A stretch of 64,000 nt of DNA from Streptomyces sp. HNM0575 (GTDB taxonomy: Bacteria; Actinomycetota; Actinomycetes; Streptomycetales; Streptomycetaceae). The notes beneath the pieces are model-generated. The model was not told the DNA's origin. It saw only the letters and a program-made list of their open reading frames with translations, and did no database searches. A program made the position numbers and the translations under genes. Below are positions 42,909 to 51,234 of the stretch, piece by piece. Location of the stretch: positions 1 through 64,000 of the forward strand of contig NZ_JAASAG010000009.1 in NCBI RefSeq assembly GCF_012726265.1. Direction: 5' to 3'. The first letter of the stretch is position 1; every line of letters starts with the position of its first letter.

Positions 42909-43055
42909 CGCGCCCTCACGCGGTGTCGCGGCGGCCGTGGCCGGACGGCGACCCGGCGCCGGGCGGCCCGGCGCCGGACACCACCGGGCGGGCCCCGGCC
43001 GGGTGAAGCCGTCACATCCCTGATTCACCGGCCGCACGGCGGCAACCCCGCAGAC

Positions 43056-44300
43056 ATGTCAGACAGCGACAACGACGGCCACGGCCGCACACCGGGGGAC
43101 CGCGAACGGAACCGGGGCCGGGCGCCCGGTACGCACGAAGGGTCCGGGAGATCCGAGGAGCCCGGGAGCCCGCGGACCCACCGCGAGCAGACGGAGCCCG
43201 CCGCCTCGCCCGGAGCTGGATCCGGGGCCGAGGCCGGATCCGGGGCCAGGGCCGAGGCCGGGGCCGGAAGGGTCCCCGTCGCAGGCCCGGCCGGACTCGG
43301 CCGCCGCTCGTGGAAGGCCGTACTGCGCCGCACGGTCCGGGAGTTCAAGGAGGACGAGCTGTCCGACCGGGCGGCGGCTCTGACGTACTACGCGGTCCTG
43401 TCGGTCTTCCCCGCGCTGCTGTTGCTCGTCTCCGTACTGGGCATCCTGGGCGCGGACTTCGTCGACGCGCTGCTGTCCAACGTCTCGAAGTTCGCCCCCG
43501 GTTCGGTGCGCGACATCCTCACCGACGCCGTGTCGCAGCTCCGCGACAGCAGCAGCACGGCGAGCGTGCTGGCCGTCGTGGGCCTGCTGGGTGCGCTGTG
43601 GTCCGCTTCCAACTACGTCGCGGCCTTCATCCGTACCTCCAACGTGGTCTACGACCTCCCCGAGGGGCGGCCCGCCTGGAAGCTCACACCGGTACGGGTC
43701 GGCCTGACCGTGCTGCTGATGGTGATGCTCGCCGTCAGCACGGTCCTGGTCGTCTTCACCGGTCCCCTCGCCACACAGGCGGGCGACGCGCTCGGGCTCG
43801 GCGGCACCGCGCTCACCGCGTGGAACTACGCGAAGTGGCCCTTCCTGCTGCTGCTCGTCGCCCTGATGATCGCGCTGCTGTACTGGGGCGCGCCGAATGT
43901 GAAAGGGCGCGGGCTGCGCTGGGTGACGCCCGGGAGCGCGCTCGCGGTGCTCGTCTGGCTCGCCGCCTCCGCCGGATTCGCCGTGTACGTGGCCAACTTC
44001 GCCTCGTACAACAAGACTTACGGCACCCTCGCAGGCGTGATCATCTTCCTGGTCTGGTTGTGGATCACGAACCTGGCCATCCTGCTGGGCCTCGAATTCG
44101 ACGCGGAGCTGGCGCGGCAGCGGGCCATCAGCGGCGGGCATCCCAGCCGGGAGGAGCCGTACGTGGCGCCGCGCGACACCCGGAGATGGCCCGAGTCAGG
44201 GGTACGCCGGCCGGAAGCGGGACCGGGCGAGAACGGCCCGGAGAAGGGCGGCCCGGAGGAAGGCGGCCCCGAGGAGGACGGCCCGCGACGGGCGGCGTGA
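43056..44300 (+). CDS. YihY/BrkB-family membrane protein
   Basis: 414 residues. A charged, disordered N terminus (about 1-85) is followed by the UPF0761 core: EFKEDELSDRAAALTYYAVLSVFPALLLLVS, a second pair of helices with SASNYVAAFIRTSNVVYDL, and late helices ending in TYGTLAGVIIFLVWLWITNLAILLGLEFDAEL. The C-terminal 60 residues are Glu/Gly/Pro-rich. The family was once called RNase BN by mistake; it is now treated as a possible transporter or envelope protein. The ATG at 43056 has no strong ribosome site. Confidence 0.9.
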   Translation: MSDSDNDGHGRTPGDRERNRGRAPGTHEGSGRSEEPGSPRTHREQTEPAASPGAGSGAEAGSGARAEAGAGRVPVAGPAGLGRRSWKAVLRRTVREFKEDELSDRAAALTYYAVLSVFPALLLLVSVLGILGADFVDALLSNVSKFAPGSVRDILTDAVSQLRDSSSTASVLAVVGLLGALWSASNYVAAFIRTSNVVYDLPEGRPAWKLTPVRVGLTVLLMVMLAVSTVLVVFTGPLATQAGDALGLGGTALTAWNYAKWPFLLLLVALMIALLYWGAPNVKGRGLRWVTPGSALAVLVWLAASAGFAVYVANFASYNKTYGTLAGVIIFLVWLWITNLAILLGLEFDAELARQRAISGGHPSREEPYVAPRDTRRWPESGVRRPEAGPGENGPEKGGPEEGGPEEDGPRRAA

Positions 44301-44365
44301 CCGCGGCGCCGGATCCACGGTGAGCGTGTGAGCGTGCACGGCGTACAGCGAGTCGCACAGGCACG

Positions 44366-44400
44366 GAGCGCCGGGAGGCCGTGCCTGCCTCCCGGCGCTC
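44366..44400. terminator. Bidirectional terminator hairpin
   Basis: A perfect 14-bp stem (GAGCGCCGGGAGGC and complement) with a 7-base loop lies between the convergent YihY-type and DUF4235-type genes. Confidence 0.75.
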
Positions 44401-44534
44401 TCGTCGTGCGGACCGCCGCGCTCGCCGCCGCGGCGGCCCGCCCCACGGGGACGCTCCCAACTCGTGCGCGCTTCCGGCCGGTTCAGGCCGCGGATCGTTC
44501 AGGCCCCGCGGACCGTGCAGACCCCGCGGACCGT

Positions 44535-44804
44535 TCAGGCGGGCCAGGTCCCCGTGAGGCCCCGCACGCTGGTCGCACCGCCCCGGTGGATGAGCGCCTT
44601 GACGACGCCCGCGATCGCTCCCTTGAGGGCGACGGCGGGCAGGATCTCCTGCCAGCGGCGCTCCTCGTCGGAGGCGTCCGGGGTGTCGTCCTCGTGCGCG
44701 ACGGCCTTCCAGACCTTGCTGAAGATCGCGCTCGCGATCATGCCGCCGAGCAGCCCGAAGATGATCGCGAAGGGCTTGTAGAGCAGCTTGACCACTGCGC
44801 TCAC
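44535..44804 (-). CDS. DUF4235 small membrane protein
   Basis: 89 residues from GTG 44804, fixed by a GTGA overlap with the upstream gene. It starts SAVVKLLYKPFAIIFGLLGGMIASAIFSKVW, one or two membrane segments with the family's conserved PF-x3-FG. It then has DASDEERRWQEILPAVALKGAIAGVVKALIHRGGA. It is the last gene of a three-gene leftward set of envelope-type proteins. Function unknown. Confidence 0.87.
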   Translation of the reverse strand: MSAVVKLLYKPFAIIFGLLGGMIASAIFSKVWKAVAHEDDTPDASDEERRWQEILPAVALKGAIAGVVKALIHRGGATSVRGLTGTWPA

Positions 44805-45418
44805 CACTTCCCGGACTTCCCGGACGACCCGGGATTCCCGAAGCGGCCGTGACCGCCGGTCCGGCCCATCACGCCGTGCTTCCGGGACTTGCCGTCCATC
44901 CACTGCATGGCCTGCATGTCACGCAGACCGTGCCCGCGATGCATGCCCGGGAGGTGCCGGAGGCCGTGCGAGCGGTGGACGCCCGGGATGCGGTGCGTAC
45001 CGCGGATCCGCTGCATGCCCGGGATCCGCCGCAGACCGCGGTTGCGGTGCATGCCCGGCATCTTCCGGCCCATCTGCTTCCCCATGTCGTGCATGCGGTC
45101 CCTGGCCTGCTGAGGATGCAGGAGCAGATACGTCGCGAGGGCAGCGGCGCCGAGAGCGCCCACGGCCGCCATGGCCGCGCCCGGCTTGGTGAAGCCGCGG
45201 TTCGCGGCCTCCTCGGCCGTGTGCTGCATCCTCGCCTTCGCCTCGTTCGCCTCGAACAGGGCCTTGGACTTGGCGTGCGCGGCCATCTCCCGCGCATGCG
45301 CCTTGACGTCCGCCTTGCCCGCCAGCTCGGCGACCGTCTCCGCGAGCTCCGCACGGGCCTGCTCGACCTCTGCCCGCAGCTGACGGCTGTCGGTGGCGGC
45401 GGGGGACTTGCGCGTCAT
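44801..45418 (-). CDS. DUF3618-type membrane protein with four 12-residue His/Arg/Met repeats
   Basis: 205 residues. The N-terminal DUF3618 helix (RQLRAEVEQARAELAETVAELAGKADVKAHA) is a predicted amphipathic coiled coil. One membrane helix (AAVGALGAAALATYLLL, 84-100) follows. Residues 122-169 are four exact-length 12-residue repeats of the form G-M/V-H/Q-R-x-R/H-G-L/T-R/H-x-x-P. A basic Gly-rich tail ends the protein. Overlaps of four bases on both sides couple it to its neighbours. The repeats are not part of DUF3618 as I know it and would face the outside or the cytoplasm depending on topology. Confidence 0.85.
   Translation of the reverse strand: MTRKSPAATDSRQLRAEVEQARAELAETVAELAGKADVKAHAREMAAHAKSKALFEANEAKARMQHTAEEAANRGFTKPGAAMAAVGALGAAALATYLLLHPQQARDRMHDMGKQMGRKMPGMHRNRGLRRIPGMQRIRGTHRIPGVHRSHGLRHLPGMHRGHGLRDMQAMQWMDGKSRKHGVMGRTGGHGRFGNPGSSGKSGKW
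44912..45055 (-). repeat. Four 36-bp coding repeats
   Basis: The stretch encoding residues 122-169 of the DUF3618-type protein is a tandem of four 36-bp units without indels. The units are diverged in third and some first positions, so the repeat is old or under selection for its protein sequence. Confidence 0.8.
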
Positions 45419-45834
45419 CGCTGGGCTCCTTCCCTGATCGCATCGACATCCGCCTTGACGCTGTCGATGGTCTGCTCGGGTTTGGGCGGTGTGGCGGAGC
45501 CCAGTTCATGCTTCCCCGCCAGCGCCATCACCCCGGCCACCAGCAGCAGGCCGCCGGCGACGATCAGGGCCGCGGCCCATACGGGCAGCGCCACGGCTAT
45601 GCCCGCGATCGCCGCGAAGACCAGCGCCCACAGGGCCAGCACTCCCATGATCGCGGCCCCGCCGAACATGCCGCCGCCGAGGCCGGCACGCTTGCCCTTC
45701 TCCTTCATCTCGGCCTGAGCCAGACGCATCTCGCTGCGCACCACTTCGCTGAGCTGCTCAGAAGCCTGCTTCACCAGCTCGGCGACGGTGTTGTGGTTCG
45801 TCTCGTCCGGCCGGTGACGCACAGATCCGATCAT
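45415..45834 (-). CDS. Holin_X/phage-holin-III-like membrane protein
   Basis: 139 residues from ATG 45834; the long open frame upstream is antisense to argH. It has an N-terminal amphipathic helix (TVAELVKQASEQLSEVVRSEMRLAQAEMKEKGKRAG), two membrane helices (FGGAAIMGVLALWALVFAAIAGIAVALP and WAAALIVAGGLLLVAGVMALAG) and a short helical tail. This is the actinobacterial Holin_X superfamily layout. Despite the name, these are chromosomal envelope proteins rather than lysis proteins. An ATGA overlap couples it to the DUF3618 gene. Confidence 0.88.
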   Translation of the reverse strand: MIGSVRHRPDETNHNTVAELVKQASEQLSEVVRSEMRLAQAEMKEKGKRAGLGGGMFGGAAIMGVLALWALVFAAIAGIAVALPVWAAALIVAGGLLLVAGVMALAGKHELGSATPPKPEQTIDSVKADVDAIREGAQR

Positions 45835-45983
45835 CGCGTCTCGCCTCGCTTCGTATCGGGGAGGGCATCCGGCGGCCGGGTGCCCTCCCGCGGGGCGGCT
45901 ACGCGTACGGCGTATCGGCGCAGGTCGGGACAGGTCAGGGCAGGTCCGCGGGGTCTGTGCGGCGGGCCGCCGGCACGGGCGGC

Positions 45984-47435
45984 TCAGCCCCGCTCGCCCG
46001 CCCACGCCCGCTGCACGGCGAGGTCCTTCCGTACCTCCGCCAGCTGGACGGCGACCGCCGAGGGCGCGGTACCGCCGCGGCCGTCCCGCGCCGCCAGGGC
46101 GCCGGGCACGGTCAGCACCTCGCGGACGCCGGGACCGAGATGCGGGGAGATCGCGGCGAACTGCTCGTCGGTGAGCTCGTCCAGCTCGACACCCTCGCGC
46201 TCGCAGACCTTCACGCACTCCCCCGCGACCTCGTGCGCAACCCGGAACGGAACGCCCTGCCGCACCAGCCACTCGGCGATGTCCGTCGCCAGCGAGAAGC
46301 CGGCGGGCGCCAGCTCCGCGAGCCGCTCCCGGTGCACGGTGAGGGTCGCGAGCATGCCGGTGAAGGCGGGCAGCAGCATCTCCAGTTGGTCGCAGGAGTC
46401 GAAGACGGGCTCCTTGTCCTCCTGGAGGTCGCGGTTGTACGCGAGCGGCAGCGCCTTGAGCGTCGCGAGCAGCCCCGTGAGGTTGCCGATCAGGCGTCCG
46501 GACTTGCCGCGGGCCAGCTCGGCGATGTCGGGGTTCTTCTTCTGCGGCATGATCGACGAGCCGGTGGAGAAGGCGTCGTGCAGCGTGACGAAGGAGAACT
46601 CCTTGGTGTTCCAGAGGATGATCTCCTCGGCGATCTTCGAGATGTCGACGCCGGTCATGGCCGTGATGAAGGCGAACTCGGCGACGAAGTCCCGGGATGC
46701 CGTCCCGTCGATCGAGTTCGCGGACGATCCGTGCTCGAAGCCGAGGTCGGCGGCGACGGCCTGCGGATCCAGGCCGAGCGACGATCCGGCCAGCGCCCCC
46801 GAGCCGTACGGGGAGACCGCCGTACGGGAGTCCCACTGCCGCAGCCGCTCCGCGTCCCGCGAGAGGGCCTGCGCGTGTGCGAGCACGTGGTGGGCGAAGA
46901 GCACGGGCTGGGCGTGCTGGAGGTGGGTGCGGCCGGGCATCGCGACGTCCGGGTGCGCCTCGGCGAGGCCGACGAGGGCTTCCTGAAGGTCGGCGAGCAG
47001 CCCGCCGAGGATGCGGGCGTGGTCGCGCAGATACATGCGGAAGAGCGTGGCGACCTGGTCGTTGCGCGAGCGGCCCGCGCGGAGCTTGCCGCCCAGGTCG
47101 AGGCCGAGGCGCTCCAGCAGGCCCCGCTCCAGCGCGGTGTGCACGTCCTCGTCGGCGATGGTGCCGGTGAACGTGCCGTCGGCGACGTCCCGTTCGAGCC
47201 GGTCGAGCCCCTCGGTCATCTCGCGCAGCTCGTCGGCGGTCAGCAGACCGGCCTTGTGCAGCACGCGGGCGTGGGCGCGGGAGCCCGCGATGTCGTACGG
47301 GGCGAGCCGCCAGTCGAAGTGCACGGAGGCGGAGAGCTTCTCCAGCGCCTCGGAGGGACCGTCGGCGAAGCGGCCGCCCCACAGCCGTACGTCCTGGCCT
47401 GTGGCCTCGGGCTGCGGCGCTTCGTTGCTGGGCAT
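45984..47435 (-). CDS. argH: Argininosuccinate lyase
   Basis: 483 residues. The fumarase/aspartase superfamily signature is GSSIMPQKKNPDIAELARGK, and the catalytic loop and His are in TAGRSRNDQVATLFRMYLRD-type residues and GRTHLQHAQPV. It splits argininosuccinate to arginine and fumarate, the last step of arginine synthesis. It lies 124 bp after argG with a terminator between, so it may also have its own promoter. Confidence 0.97.
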   Translation of the reverse strand: MPSNEAPQPEATGQDVRLWGGRFADGPSEALEKLSASVHFDWRLAPYDIAGSRAHARVLHKAGLLTADELREMTEGLDRLERDVADGTFTGTIADEDVHTALERGLLERLGLDLGGKLRAGRSRNDQVATLFRMYLRDHARILGGLLADLQEALVGLAEAHPDVAMPGRTHLQHAQPVLFAHHVLAHAQALSRDAERLRQWDSRTAVSPYGSGALAGSSLGLDPQAVAADLGFEHGSSANSIDGTASRDFVAEFAFITAMTGVDISKIAEEIILWNTKEFSFVTLHDAFSTGSSIMPQKKNPDIAELARGKSGRLIGNLTGLLATLKALPLAYNRDLQEDKEPVFDSCDQLEMLLPAFTGMLATLTVHRERLAELAPAGFSLATDIAEWLVRQGVPFRVAHEVAGECVKVCEREGVELDELTDEQFAAISPHLGPGVREVLTVPGALAARDGRGGTAPSAVAVQLAEVRKDLAVQRAWAGERG

Positions 47436-47468
47436 GACGTGCTCTCCTCGGGGTGGGTGTCAACGCGA

Positions 47469-47498
47469 CGCCTCCCCGCCGGATGCGGCGGGGAGGCG
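47469..47498 (-). terminator. Hairpin between argG and argH
   Basis: A perfect 12-bp stem (CGCCTCCCCGCC and complement) with loop GGATGC lies 60 bp past the argG stop. It lacks a U-run on the leftward strand, so it may attenuate rather than end the transcript. Confidence 0.65.
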
Positions 47499-47558
47499 CT
47501 GTATGAGGTGGATGAGGTGGTCCGGGCGGGCCCTGGCCCGCGGGCCGTGGACCGCAGA

Positions 47559-48755
47559 CTACTGGGCCAGGTCCCGCTTCGCGGCGATCTTGCTGGACAT
47601 GCCGAACAGCTCGATGAAGCCCTTCGACATGGACTGGTCGAAGGTGTCGCCGCTGTCGTACGTCGCGAGGTTGAAGTCGTAGAGCGACTGCTGGGAGCGC
47701 CGGCCGGTGACGACGGCCCGCCCGCCGTGCAGCGTCATCCGGATGTCGCCGCTGACGTGCTCGCTGGCCTCGTCGATGAAGCCGTCAAGGGCGCGCTTGA
47801 GCGGGGAGAACCACAGGCCGTCGTAGACGAGTTCGGCCCACCGCTGCTCGACCTGCCGCTTGTAGCGGGCCAGTTCGCGTTCGACGGTGACGTTCTCCAG
47901 CTCCTGGTGCGCGGTGATGAGGGCGATGCCGCCCGGGGACTCGTACACCTCACGGGACTTGATGCCCACCAGCCGGTCCTCGACCATGTCGATCCGGCCG
48001 ACGCCCTGGGCTCCCGCCCGGTCGTTGAGCTGCTGGATCGCCTGGAGGACGCTCACCGGCTTGCCGTCGAGTGCGACGGGCACGCCCTCCTCGAAGGTGA
48101 CGACGACCTCGTCCGCCTCGCGCGGAGTGACCGGGTTCTCGGTGTACTCGTAGACGTCCTCGATCGGCGCGTTCCAGATGTCCTCCAGGAACCCGGTCTC
48201 GACGGCCCGCCCGAAGACGTTCTGGTCGATGGAGTACGGGGACTTCTTGCTCGTCGCGATCGGCAGGCCCTTGTCCTCGCAGAAGGCGATCGCCTTGTCC
48301 CGGGTCATCGCGTAGTCCCGCACGGGGGCGATGCACTTCAGGTCGGGGGCGAGGGAGGAGATGCCGGCCTCGAACCGCACCTGGTCGTTGCCCTTGCCGG
48401 TGCAGCCGTGGGCGACGGTGGTCGCGCCGTGCTTGTGCGCGGCGTCCACCAGGTGCTTGACGATGGTGGGCCGGGAGAGGGCGGAGACCAGCGGATAGCG
48501 GTCCATGTAGAGCGCGTTGGCCTTGATGGCCGGGAGGCAGTACTCGTCGGCGAACTCCTCCTTGGCGTCCGCCACTTCGGCCTCGACGGCACCGCAGGCG
48601 AGGGCGCGCTTGCGGATGACGTCGAGGTCCTCGCCTCCCTGGCCCACATCGACGGCGACGGCGACGACCTCGGCCCCGGTCTCCTCGGCGATCCAGCCGA
48701 TGCAGACGGAGGTGTCAAGGCCGCCGGAGTAGGCGAGTACGACGCGCTCAGCCAC
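47559..48755 (-). CDS. argG: Argininosuccinate synthase
   Basis: 398 residues from GTG 48755, which has AAGGAG at the right distance and gives the standard start VAERVVLAYSGGLDTSV; the frame extends upstream through the operator and is not coding there. The ATP-pyrophosphatase loop is AYSGGLDTSV, citrulline/aspartate binding runs through GCTGKGNDQVRFE, and SPYSIDQNVFGR is typical. It condenses citrulline and aspartate. From memory, S. coelicolor keeps argG far from argH, so adjacency here is worth noting. Confidence 0.96.
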   Translation of the reverse strand: MAERVVLAYSGGLDTSVCIGWIAEETGAEVVAVAVDVGQGGEDLDVIRKRALACGAVEAEVADAKEEFADEYCLPAIKANALYMDRYPLVSALSRPTIVKHLVDAAHKHGATTVAHGCTGKGNDQVRFEAGISSLAPDLKCIAPVRDYAMTRDKAIAFCEDKGLPIATSKKSPYSIDQNVFGRAVETGFLEDIWNAPIEDVYEYTENPVTPREADEVVVTFEEGVPVALDGKPVSVLQAIQQLNDRAGAQGVGRIDMVEDRLVGIKSREVYESPGGIALITAHQELENVTVERELARYKRQVEQRWAELVYDGLWFSPLKRALDGFIDEASEHVSGDIRMTLHGGRAVVTGRRSQQSLYDFNLATYDSGDTFDQSMSKGFIELFGMSSKIAAKRDLAQ

Positions 48756-48771
48756 GGGGTTTCTCCTTACG

Positions 48772-48818
48772 GTGCATACGCTGACTGGTATAAGTATGCA
48801 CTGCACCGTATGCTTCGT
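48772..48818 (-). promoter_or_regulatory. ARG-box-like operator before argG
   Basis: Half-sites GTGCATAC (48772-48779) and GTATGCAC (48794-48801) form a spaced inverted repeat, and a third TATGCT follows at 48809. These match the TGCATA-type half-sites bound by actinobacterial ArgR. Placement just upstream of the argG ribosome site fits repression by ArgR with arginine. Confidence 0.7.
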
Positions 48819-48878
48819 CAACGTGGCTGGTCAGAGGCTCGCAGAGGGGCCGGGGGCGGCCAGGGCAGGAGGCGGCGG

Positions 48879-49256
48879 TCAGCGTCCGCCGCCGAGTTCC
48901 TCCCGCAGCACCGCGGCGTGGCTGTGATCCAGCTGGTCGTCCTTGACCGCGGTCAGCAGCGTCACGGTGCCGCCGTCGATGCGCTCCCGCAGCCGGTCCA
49001 GCGCCTCACCGGCCTCCGGCTCGGCCAGCTCGGCGCGGTAGCGCTGGGCGAACTCGCCGTAGCGCTCCGGGTCGTGGGAGTACCACTTGCGCAGTTCGGT
49101 CGAGGGGGCGACCTGCTTGGCCCACTCGTCGAGCCGCGCGTCCTCCTTCTTCATTCCGCGGGGCCACACCCGGTCCACGAGCACCCGCAGCCCGTCCTCC
49201 CGCGGCCTGGCCGCCTCGTACACCCGCCGCACCCGTACATGCTTCGCCTTGGTCAT
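48879..49256 (-). CDS. DUF488-family protein
   Basis: 125 residues. The typical DUF488 residues are present: RVRRVYEAARPREDGLRVLVDRVWPRGMKKEDARLDEW, APSTELRKWYSHDPERYGEFAQRYRAEL, and TLLTAVKDDQLDHSHAAVLREEL. Function is unproven; the family has been linked to uptake or sulfur chemistry only by context. It lies between argR and argG on the same strand. No arginine link is known. Confidence 0.9.
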   Translation of the reverse strand: MTKAKHVRVRRVYEAARPREDGLRVLVDRVWPRGMKKEDARLDEWAKQVAPSTELRKWYSHDPERYGEFAQRYRAELAEPEAGEALDRLRERIDGGTVTLLTAVKDDQLDHSHAAVLREELGGGR

Positions 49257-49388
49257 GTCTCAAGGGTGGGACAGCGAAGGACGGGGCGCACGGCCGGGGA
49301 ACGGCCCGGAGTACGGGCGCCGCCCGCGGCGGCCGCGACGCCCTCGGCCGACCGCGACGAGAGTGACCGGCGAGCGCGGTGCCGCGGC

Positions 49389-49943
49389 TCAGTGCTCCTT
49401 CTGCGCCAGGTTCAGCAGATGACCCGCGAGGGCCTGGCCCCCGTCGGGGGCGCGGCTGATGAGCAGGAGCGTGTCGTCGCCCGCGATGGTGCCGATGATG
49501 TCGTGGACGCCGGCCTGGTCGATGGCGGAGGCGAGGAACTGGGCGGCGCCCGGCGGCGTGCGCAGCACCACCAGATTCGCCGACGCCTCGGCGGAGATGA
49601 GGAGTTCGCCCGCCAGCCGGGCCATTCGCGCCTCGCTCGCGGACTCGCCCAGCGGGGCCTTCGGCGTGCGGTCGCCGCCCTCACCGGGCACCGCGTAGAT
49701 CAGCTCGCCTCCTGTGTTGCGGATCTTCACCGCGCCCAGCTCGTCCAGGTCGCGGGAGAGCGTGGCCTGCGTGACGGAGAGGCCGTCGTCGGCGAGGAGC
49801 TTGGCGAGCTGGCTCTGCGAGCGCACCGGCTGCCGGTTGAGGATGTCGACGATCCGGCGGTGCCGGGCCGTACGGGTCTGCGGCACGGCGGGGCCCCCGT
49901 AACCGTTGCCCAGCTCCTGCTCCTGCGCGTACCCCTCGGTCAT
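49389..49943 (-). CDS. argR: Arginine repressor
   Basis: 184 residues. The N-terminal winged helix is TARHRRIVDILNRQPVRSQSQLAKLLADDGLSVTQATLSRDLDEL. The C-terminal hexamer and arginine-binding domain has DQAGVHDIIGTIAGDDTLLLI. A 20-residue extra N terminus (EGYAQEQELGNGYGG) is actinobacteria-like. As an Arg-loaded hexamer it should bind the TGCATA-type boxes before argC and argG. It is the last gene of argCJBDR, 19 bp after argD. Confidence 0.96.
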   Translation of the reverse strand: MTEGYAQEQELGNGYGGPAVPQTRTARHRRIVDILNRQPVRSQSQLAKLLADDGLSVTQATLSRDLDELGAVKIRNTGGELIYAVPGEGGDRTPKAPLGESASEARMARLAGELLISAEASANLVVLRTPPGAAQFLASAIDQAGVHDIIGTIAGDDTLLLISRAPDGGQALAGHLLNLAQKEH

Positions 49944-49962
49944 CGGCCCGGTCCCCTTCGGC

Positions 49963-51234
49963 TCATCGGCTCTTCTGCCCGCCGTCGACCGCGTCCAGAA
50001 CCGCGGGGAGAGCCCGGACGAGGGCGTCCACCTCGCCCTCGGTGACGATCAGCGGCGGAGCGAGCCGTACGACATCCGGCGCGACCGCGTTGACCAGGAA
50101 CCCCGCGTCCTGAGCCGCTTGCTGCACTTGAGGTGCGACGGGCTCGGTGAGCACGATACCCAGCAGCAGTCCCGCCCCGCGGACCTGCTCGACGAGCGGA
50201 TGTCCGATCGACCAGATCCCGTCACGCAGCCGCTCCCCCAACCGGCCCGCGCGCGCGGGCAGTTCCTGCTCGGCGAGGGTCCGCAGCACCGCGAGAGCCG
50301 CAGCGCACGCCACCGGATTGCCGCCGAAGGTCGAGCCGTGCTGCCCGGCGGTGAGCAGTCCCGCCGTCTCGCCGAAGAACATCGCCGCACCCAGCGGCAG
50401 ACCGCCGCCGAGGCCCTTGGCCAGGGTGATGATGTCCGGTTCCACGCCCTGCGCCTGGCACGCGAACCAGTGGCCGGTACGCCCTATGCCTGTCTGGATC
50501 TCGTCGACGACGAGGAGCGTCCCGGTGGCGCGCGTGATGTCGCGGGCCGCGGCCAGATACCCCTCGGGCGGTACGACGACGCCGTTCTCCCCCTGCACCG
50601 GTTCGACGATGACGAGGGCGGTGTCCGTGGTGACGGCGGCCCGCAGCGCCTCGGCGTCCCCGTACGGCACATGTGTGACGTCGCCGGGCAGCGGCTCGAA
50701 CGGCGCCTGCTTGGCGGGCTGTCCGGTCAGCGCCAGTGCGCCCATGGTGCGTCCGTGGAAGCCGCCCTCCGTGGCGACCATGTGCGTACGGCCCGTGCGG
50801 CGCCCGGCCTTGACGGCGGCCTCGACGGCTTCGGTGCCGGAGTTGCAGAAGTAGACGCGGCCCTCGCGCCCGGCCAACTCCAGCAGCCGCTCGGCCAGTT
50901 CGACGGGCGGCTCGGCGATGAAGAGGTTGGAGACATGGCCGAGCGTGGCGATCTGGTCGGAGACGGCACGTACGACCGCGTCGTGGGCGGTGCCGAGGGC
51001 GTTGACGGCGATGCCGCCCACGAAGTCGGTGTAGGCCTTGCCCCGGTCGTCCCAGAGGGTGCTGCCCTGACCGTGCGTCAGCGAGATGCGCGGGGTGCCG
51101 TAGTTGCCTGCCAGCGCGGACTCCCAGCGGTCCGTGAGTGCGGGACCGGCGGTGCCGGCCGCGGCGCCGTTCGAGGCGGCAGCGGTGGCGGCGGTGGCGC
51201 CGGTCCCGGCTGTCGTTCCGTGTGCGGTGCTCAT
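49963..51234 (-). CDS. argD: Acetylornithine aminotransferase
   Basis: 423 residues, about 20 longer than usual because of an Ala/Thr/Gly-rich start (TAGTGATAATAAASNGAAAG). The class III PLP signature is LVVDEIQTGIGRTG followed by DIITLAKGLGGGLPLGA with the Schiff-base Lys. It moves the amino group from glutamate to N-acetylglutamate semialdehyde. It is coupled to argB by an ATGA overlap (51231-51234). Confidence 0.95.
   Translation of the reverse strand: MSTAHGTTAGTGATAATAAASNGAAAGTAGPALTDRWESALAGNYGTPRISLTHGQGSTLWDDRGKAYTDFVGGIAVNALGTAHDAVVRAVSDQIATLGHVSNLFIAEPPVELAERLLELAGREGRVYFCNSGTEAVEAAVKAGRRTGRTHMVATEGGFHGRTMGALALTGQPAKQAPFEPLPGDVTHVPYGDAEALRAAVTTDTALVIVEPVQGENGVVVPPEGYLAAARDITRATGTLLVVDEIQTGIGRTGHWFACQAQGVEPDIITLAKGLGGGLPLGAAMFFGETAGLLTAGQHGSTFGGNPVACAAALAVLRTLAEQELPARAGRLGERLRDGIWSIGHPLVEQVRGAGLLLGIVLTEPVAPQVQQAAQDAGFLVNAVAPDVVRLAPPLIVTEGEVDALVRALPAVLDAVDGGQKSR

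Noticed and set aside
45957..50045. A 1362-codon rightward open frame across the arginine genes
   Set aside because: It is antisense to argH, argG and argR, whose proteins are unmistakable, and its residues are Arg/Gly/Leu noise typical of antisense frames in high-GC DNA. The same applies to long frames at 29680-33213, 33220-35553 and 31165-35682 in other frames.
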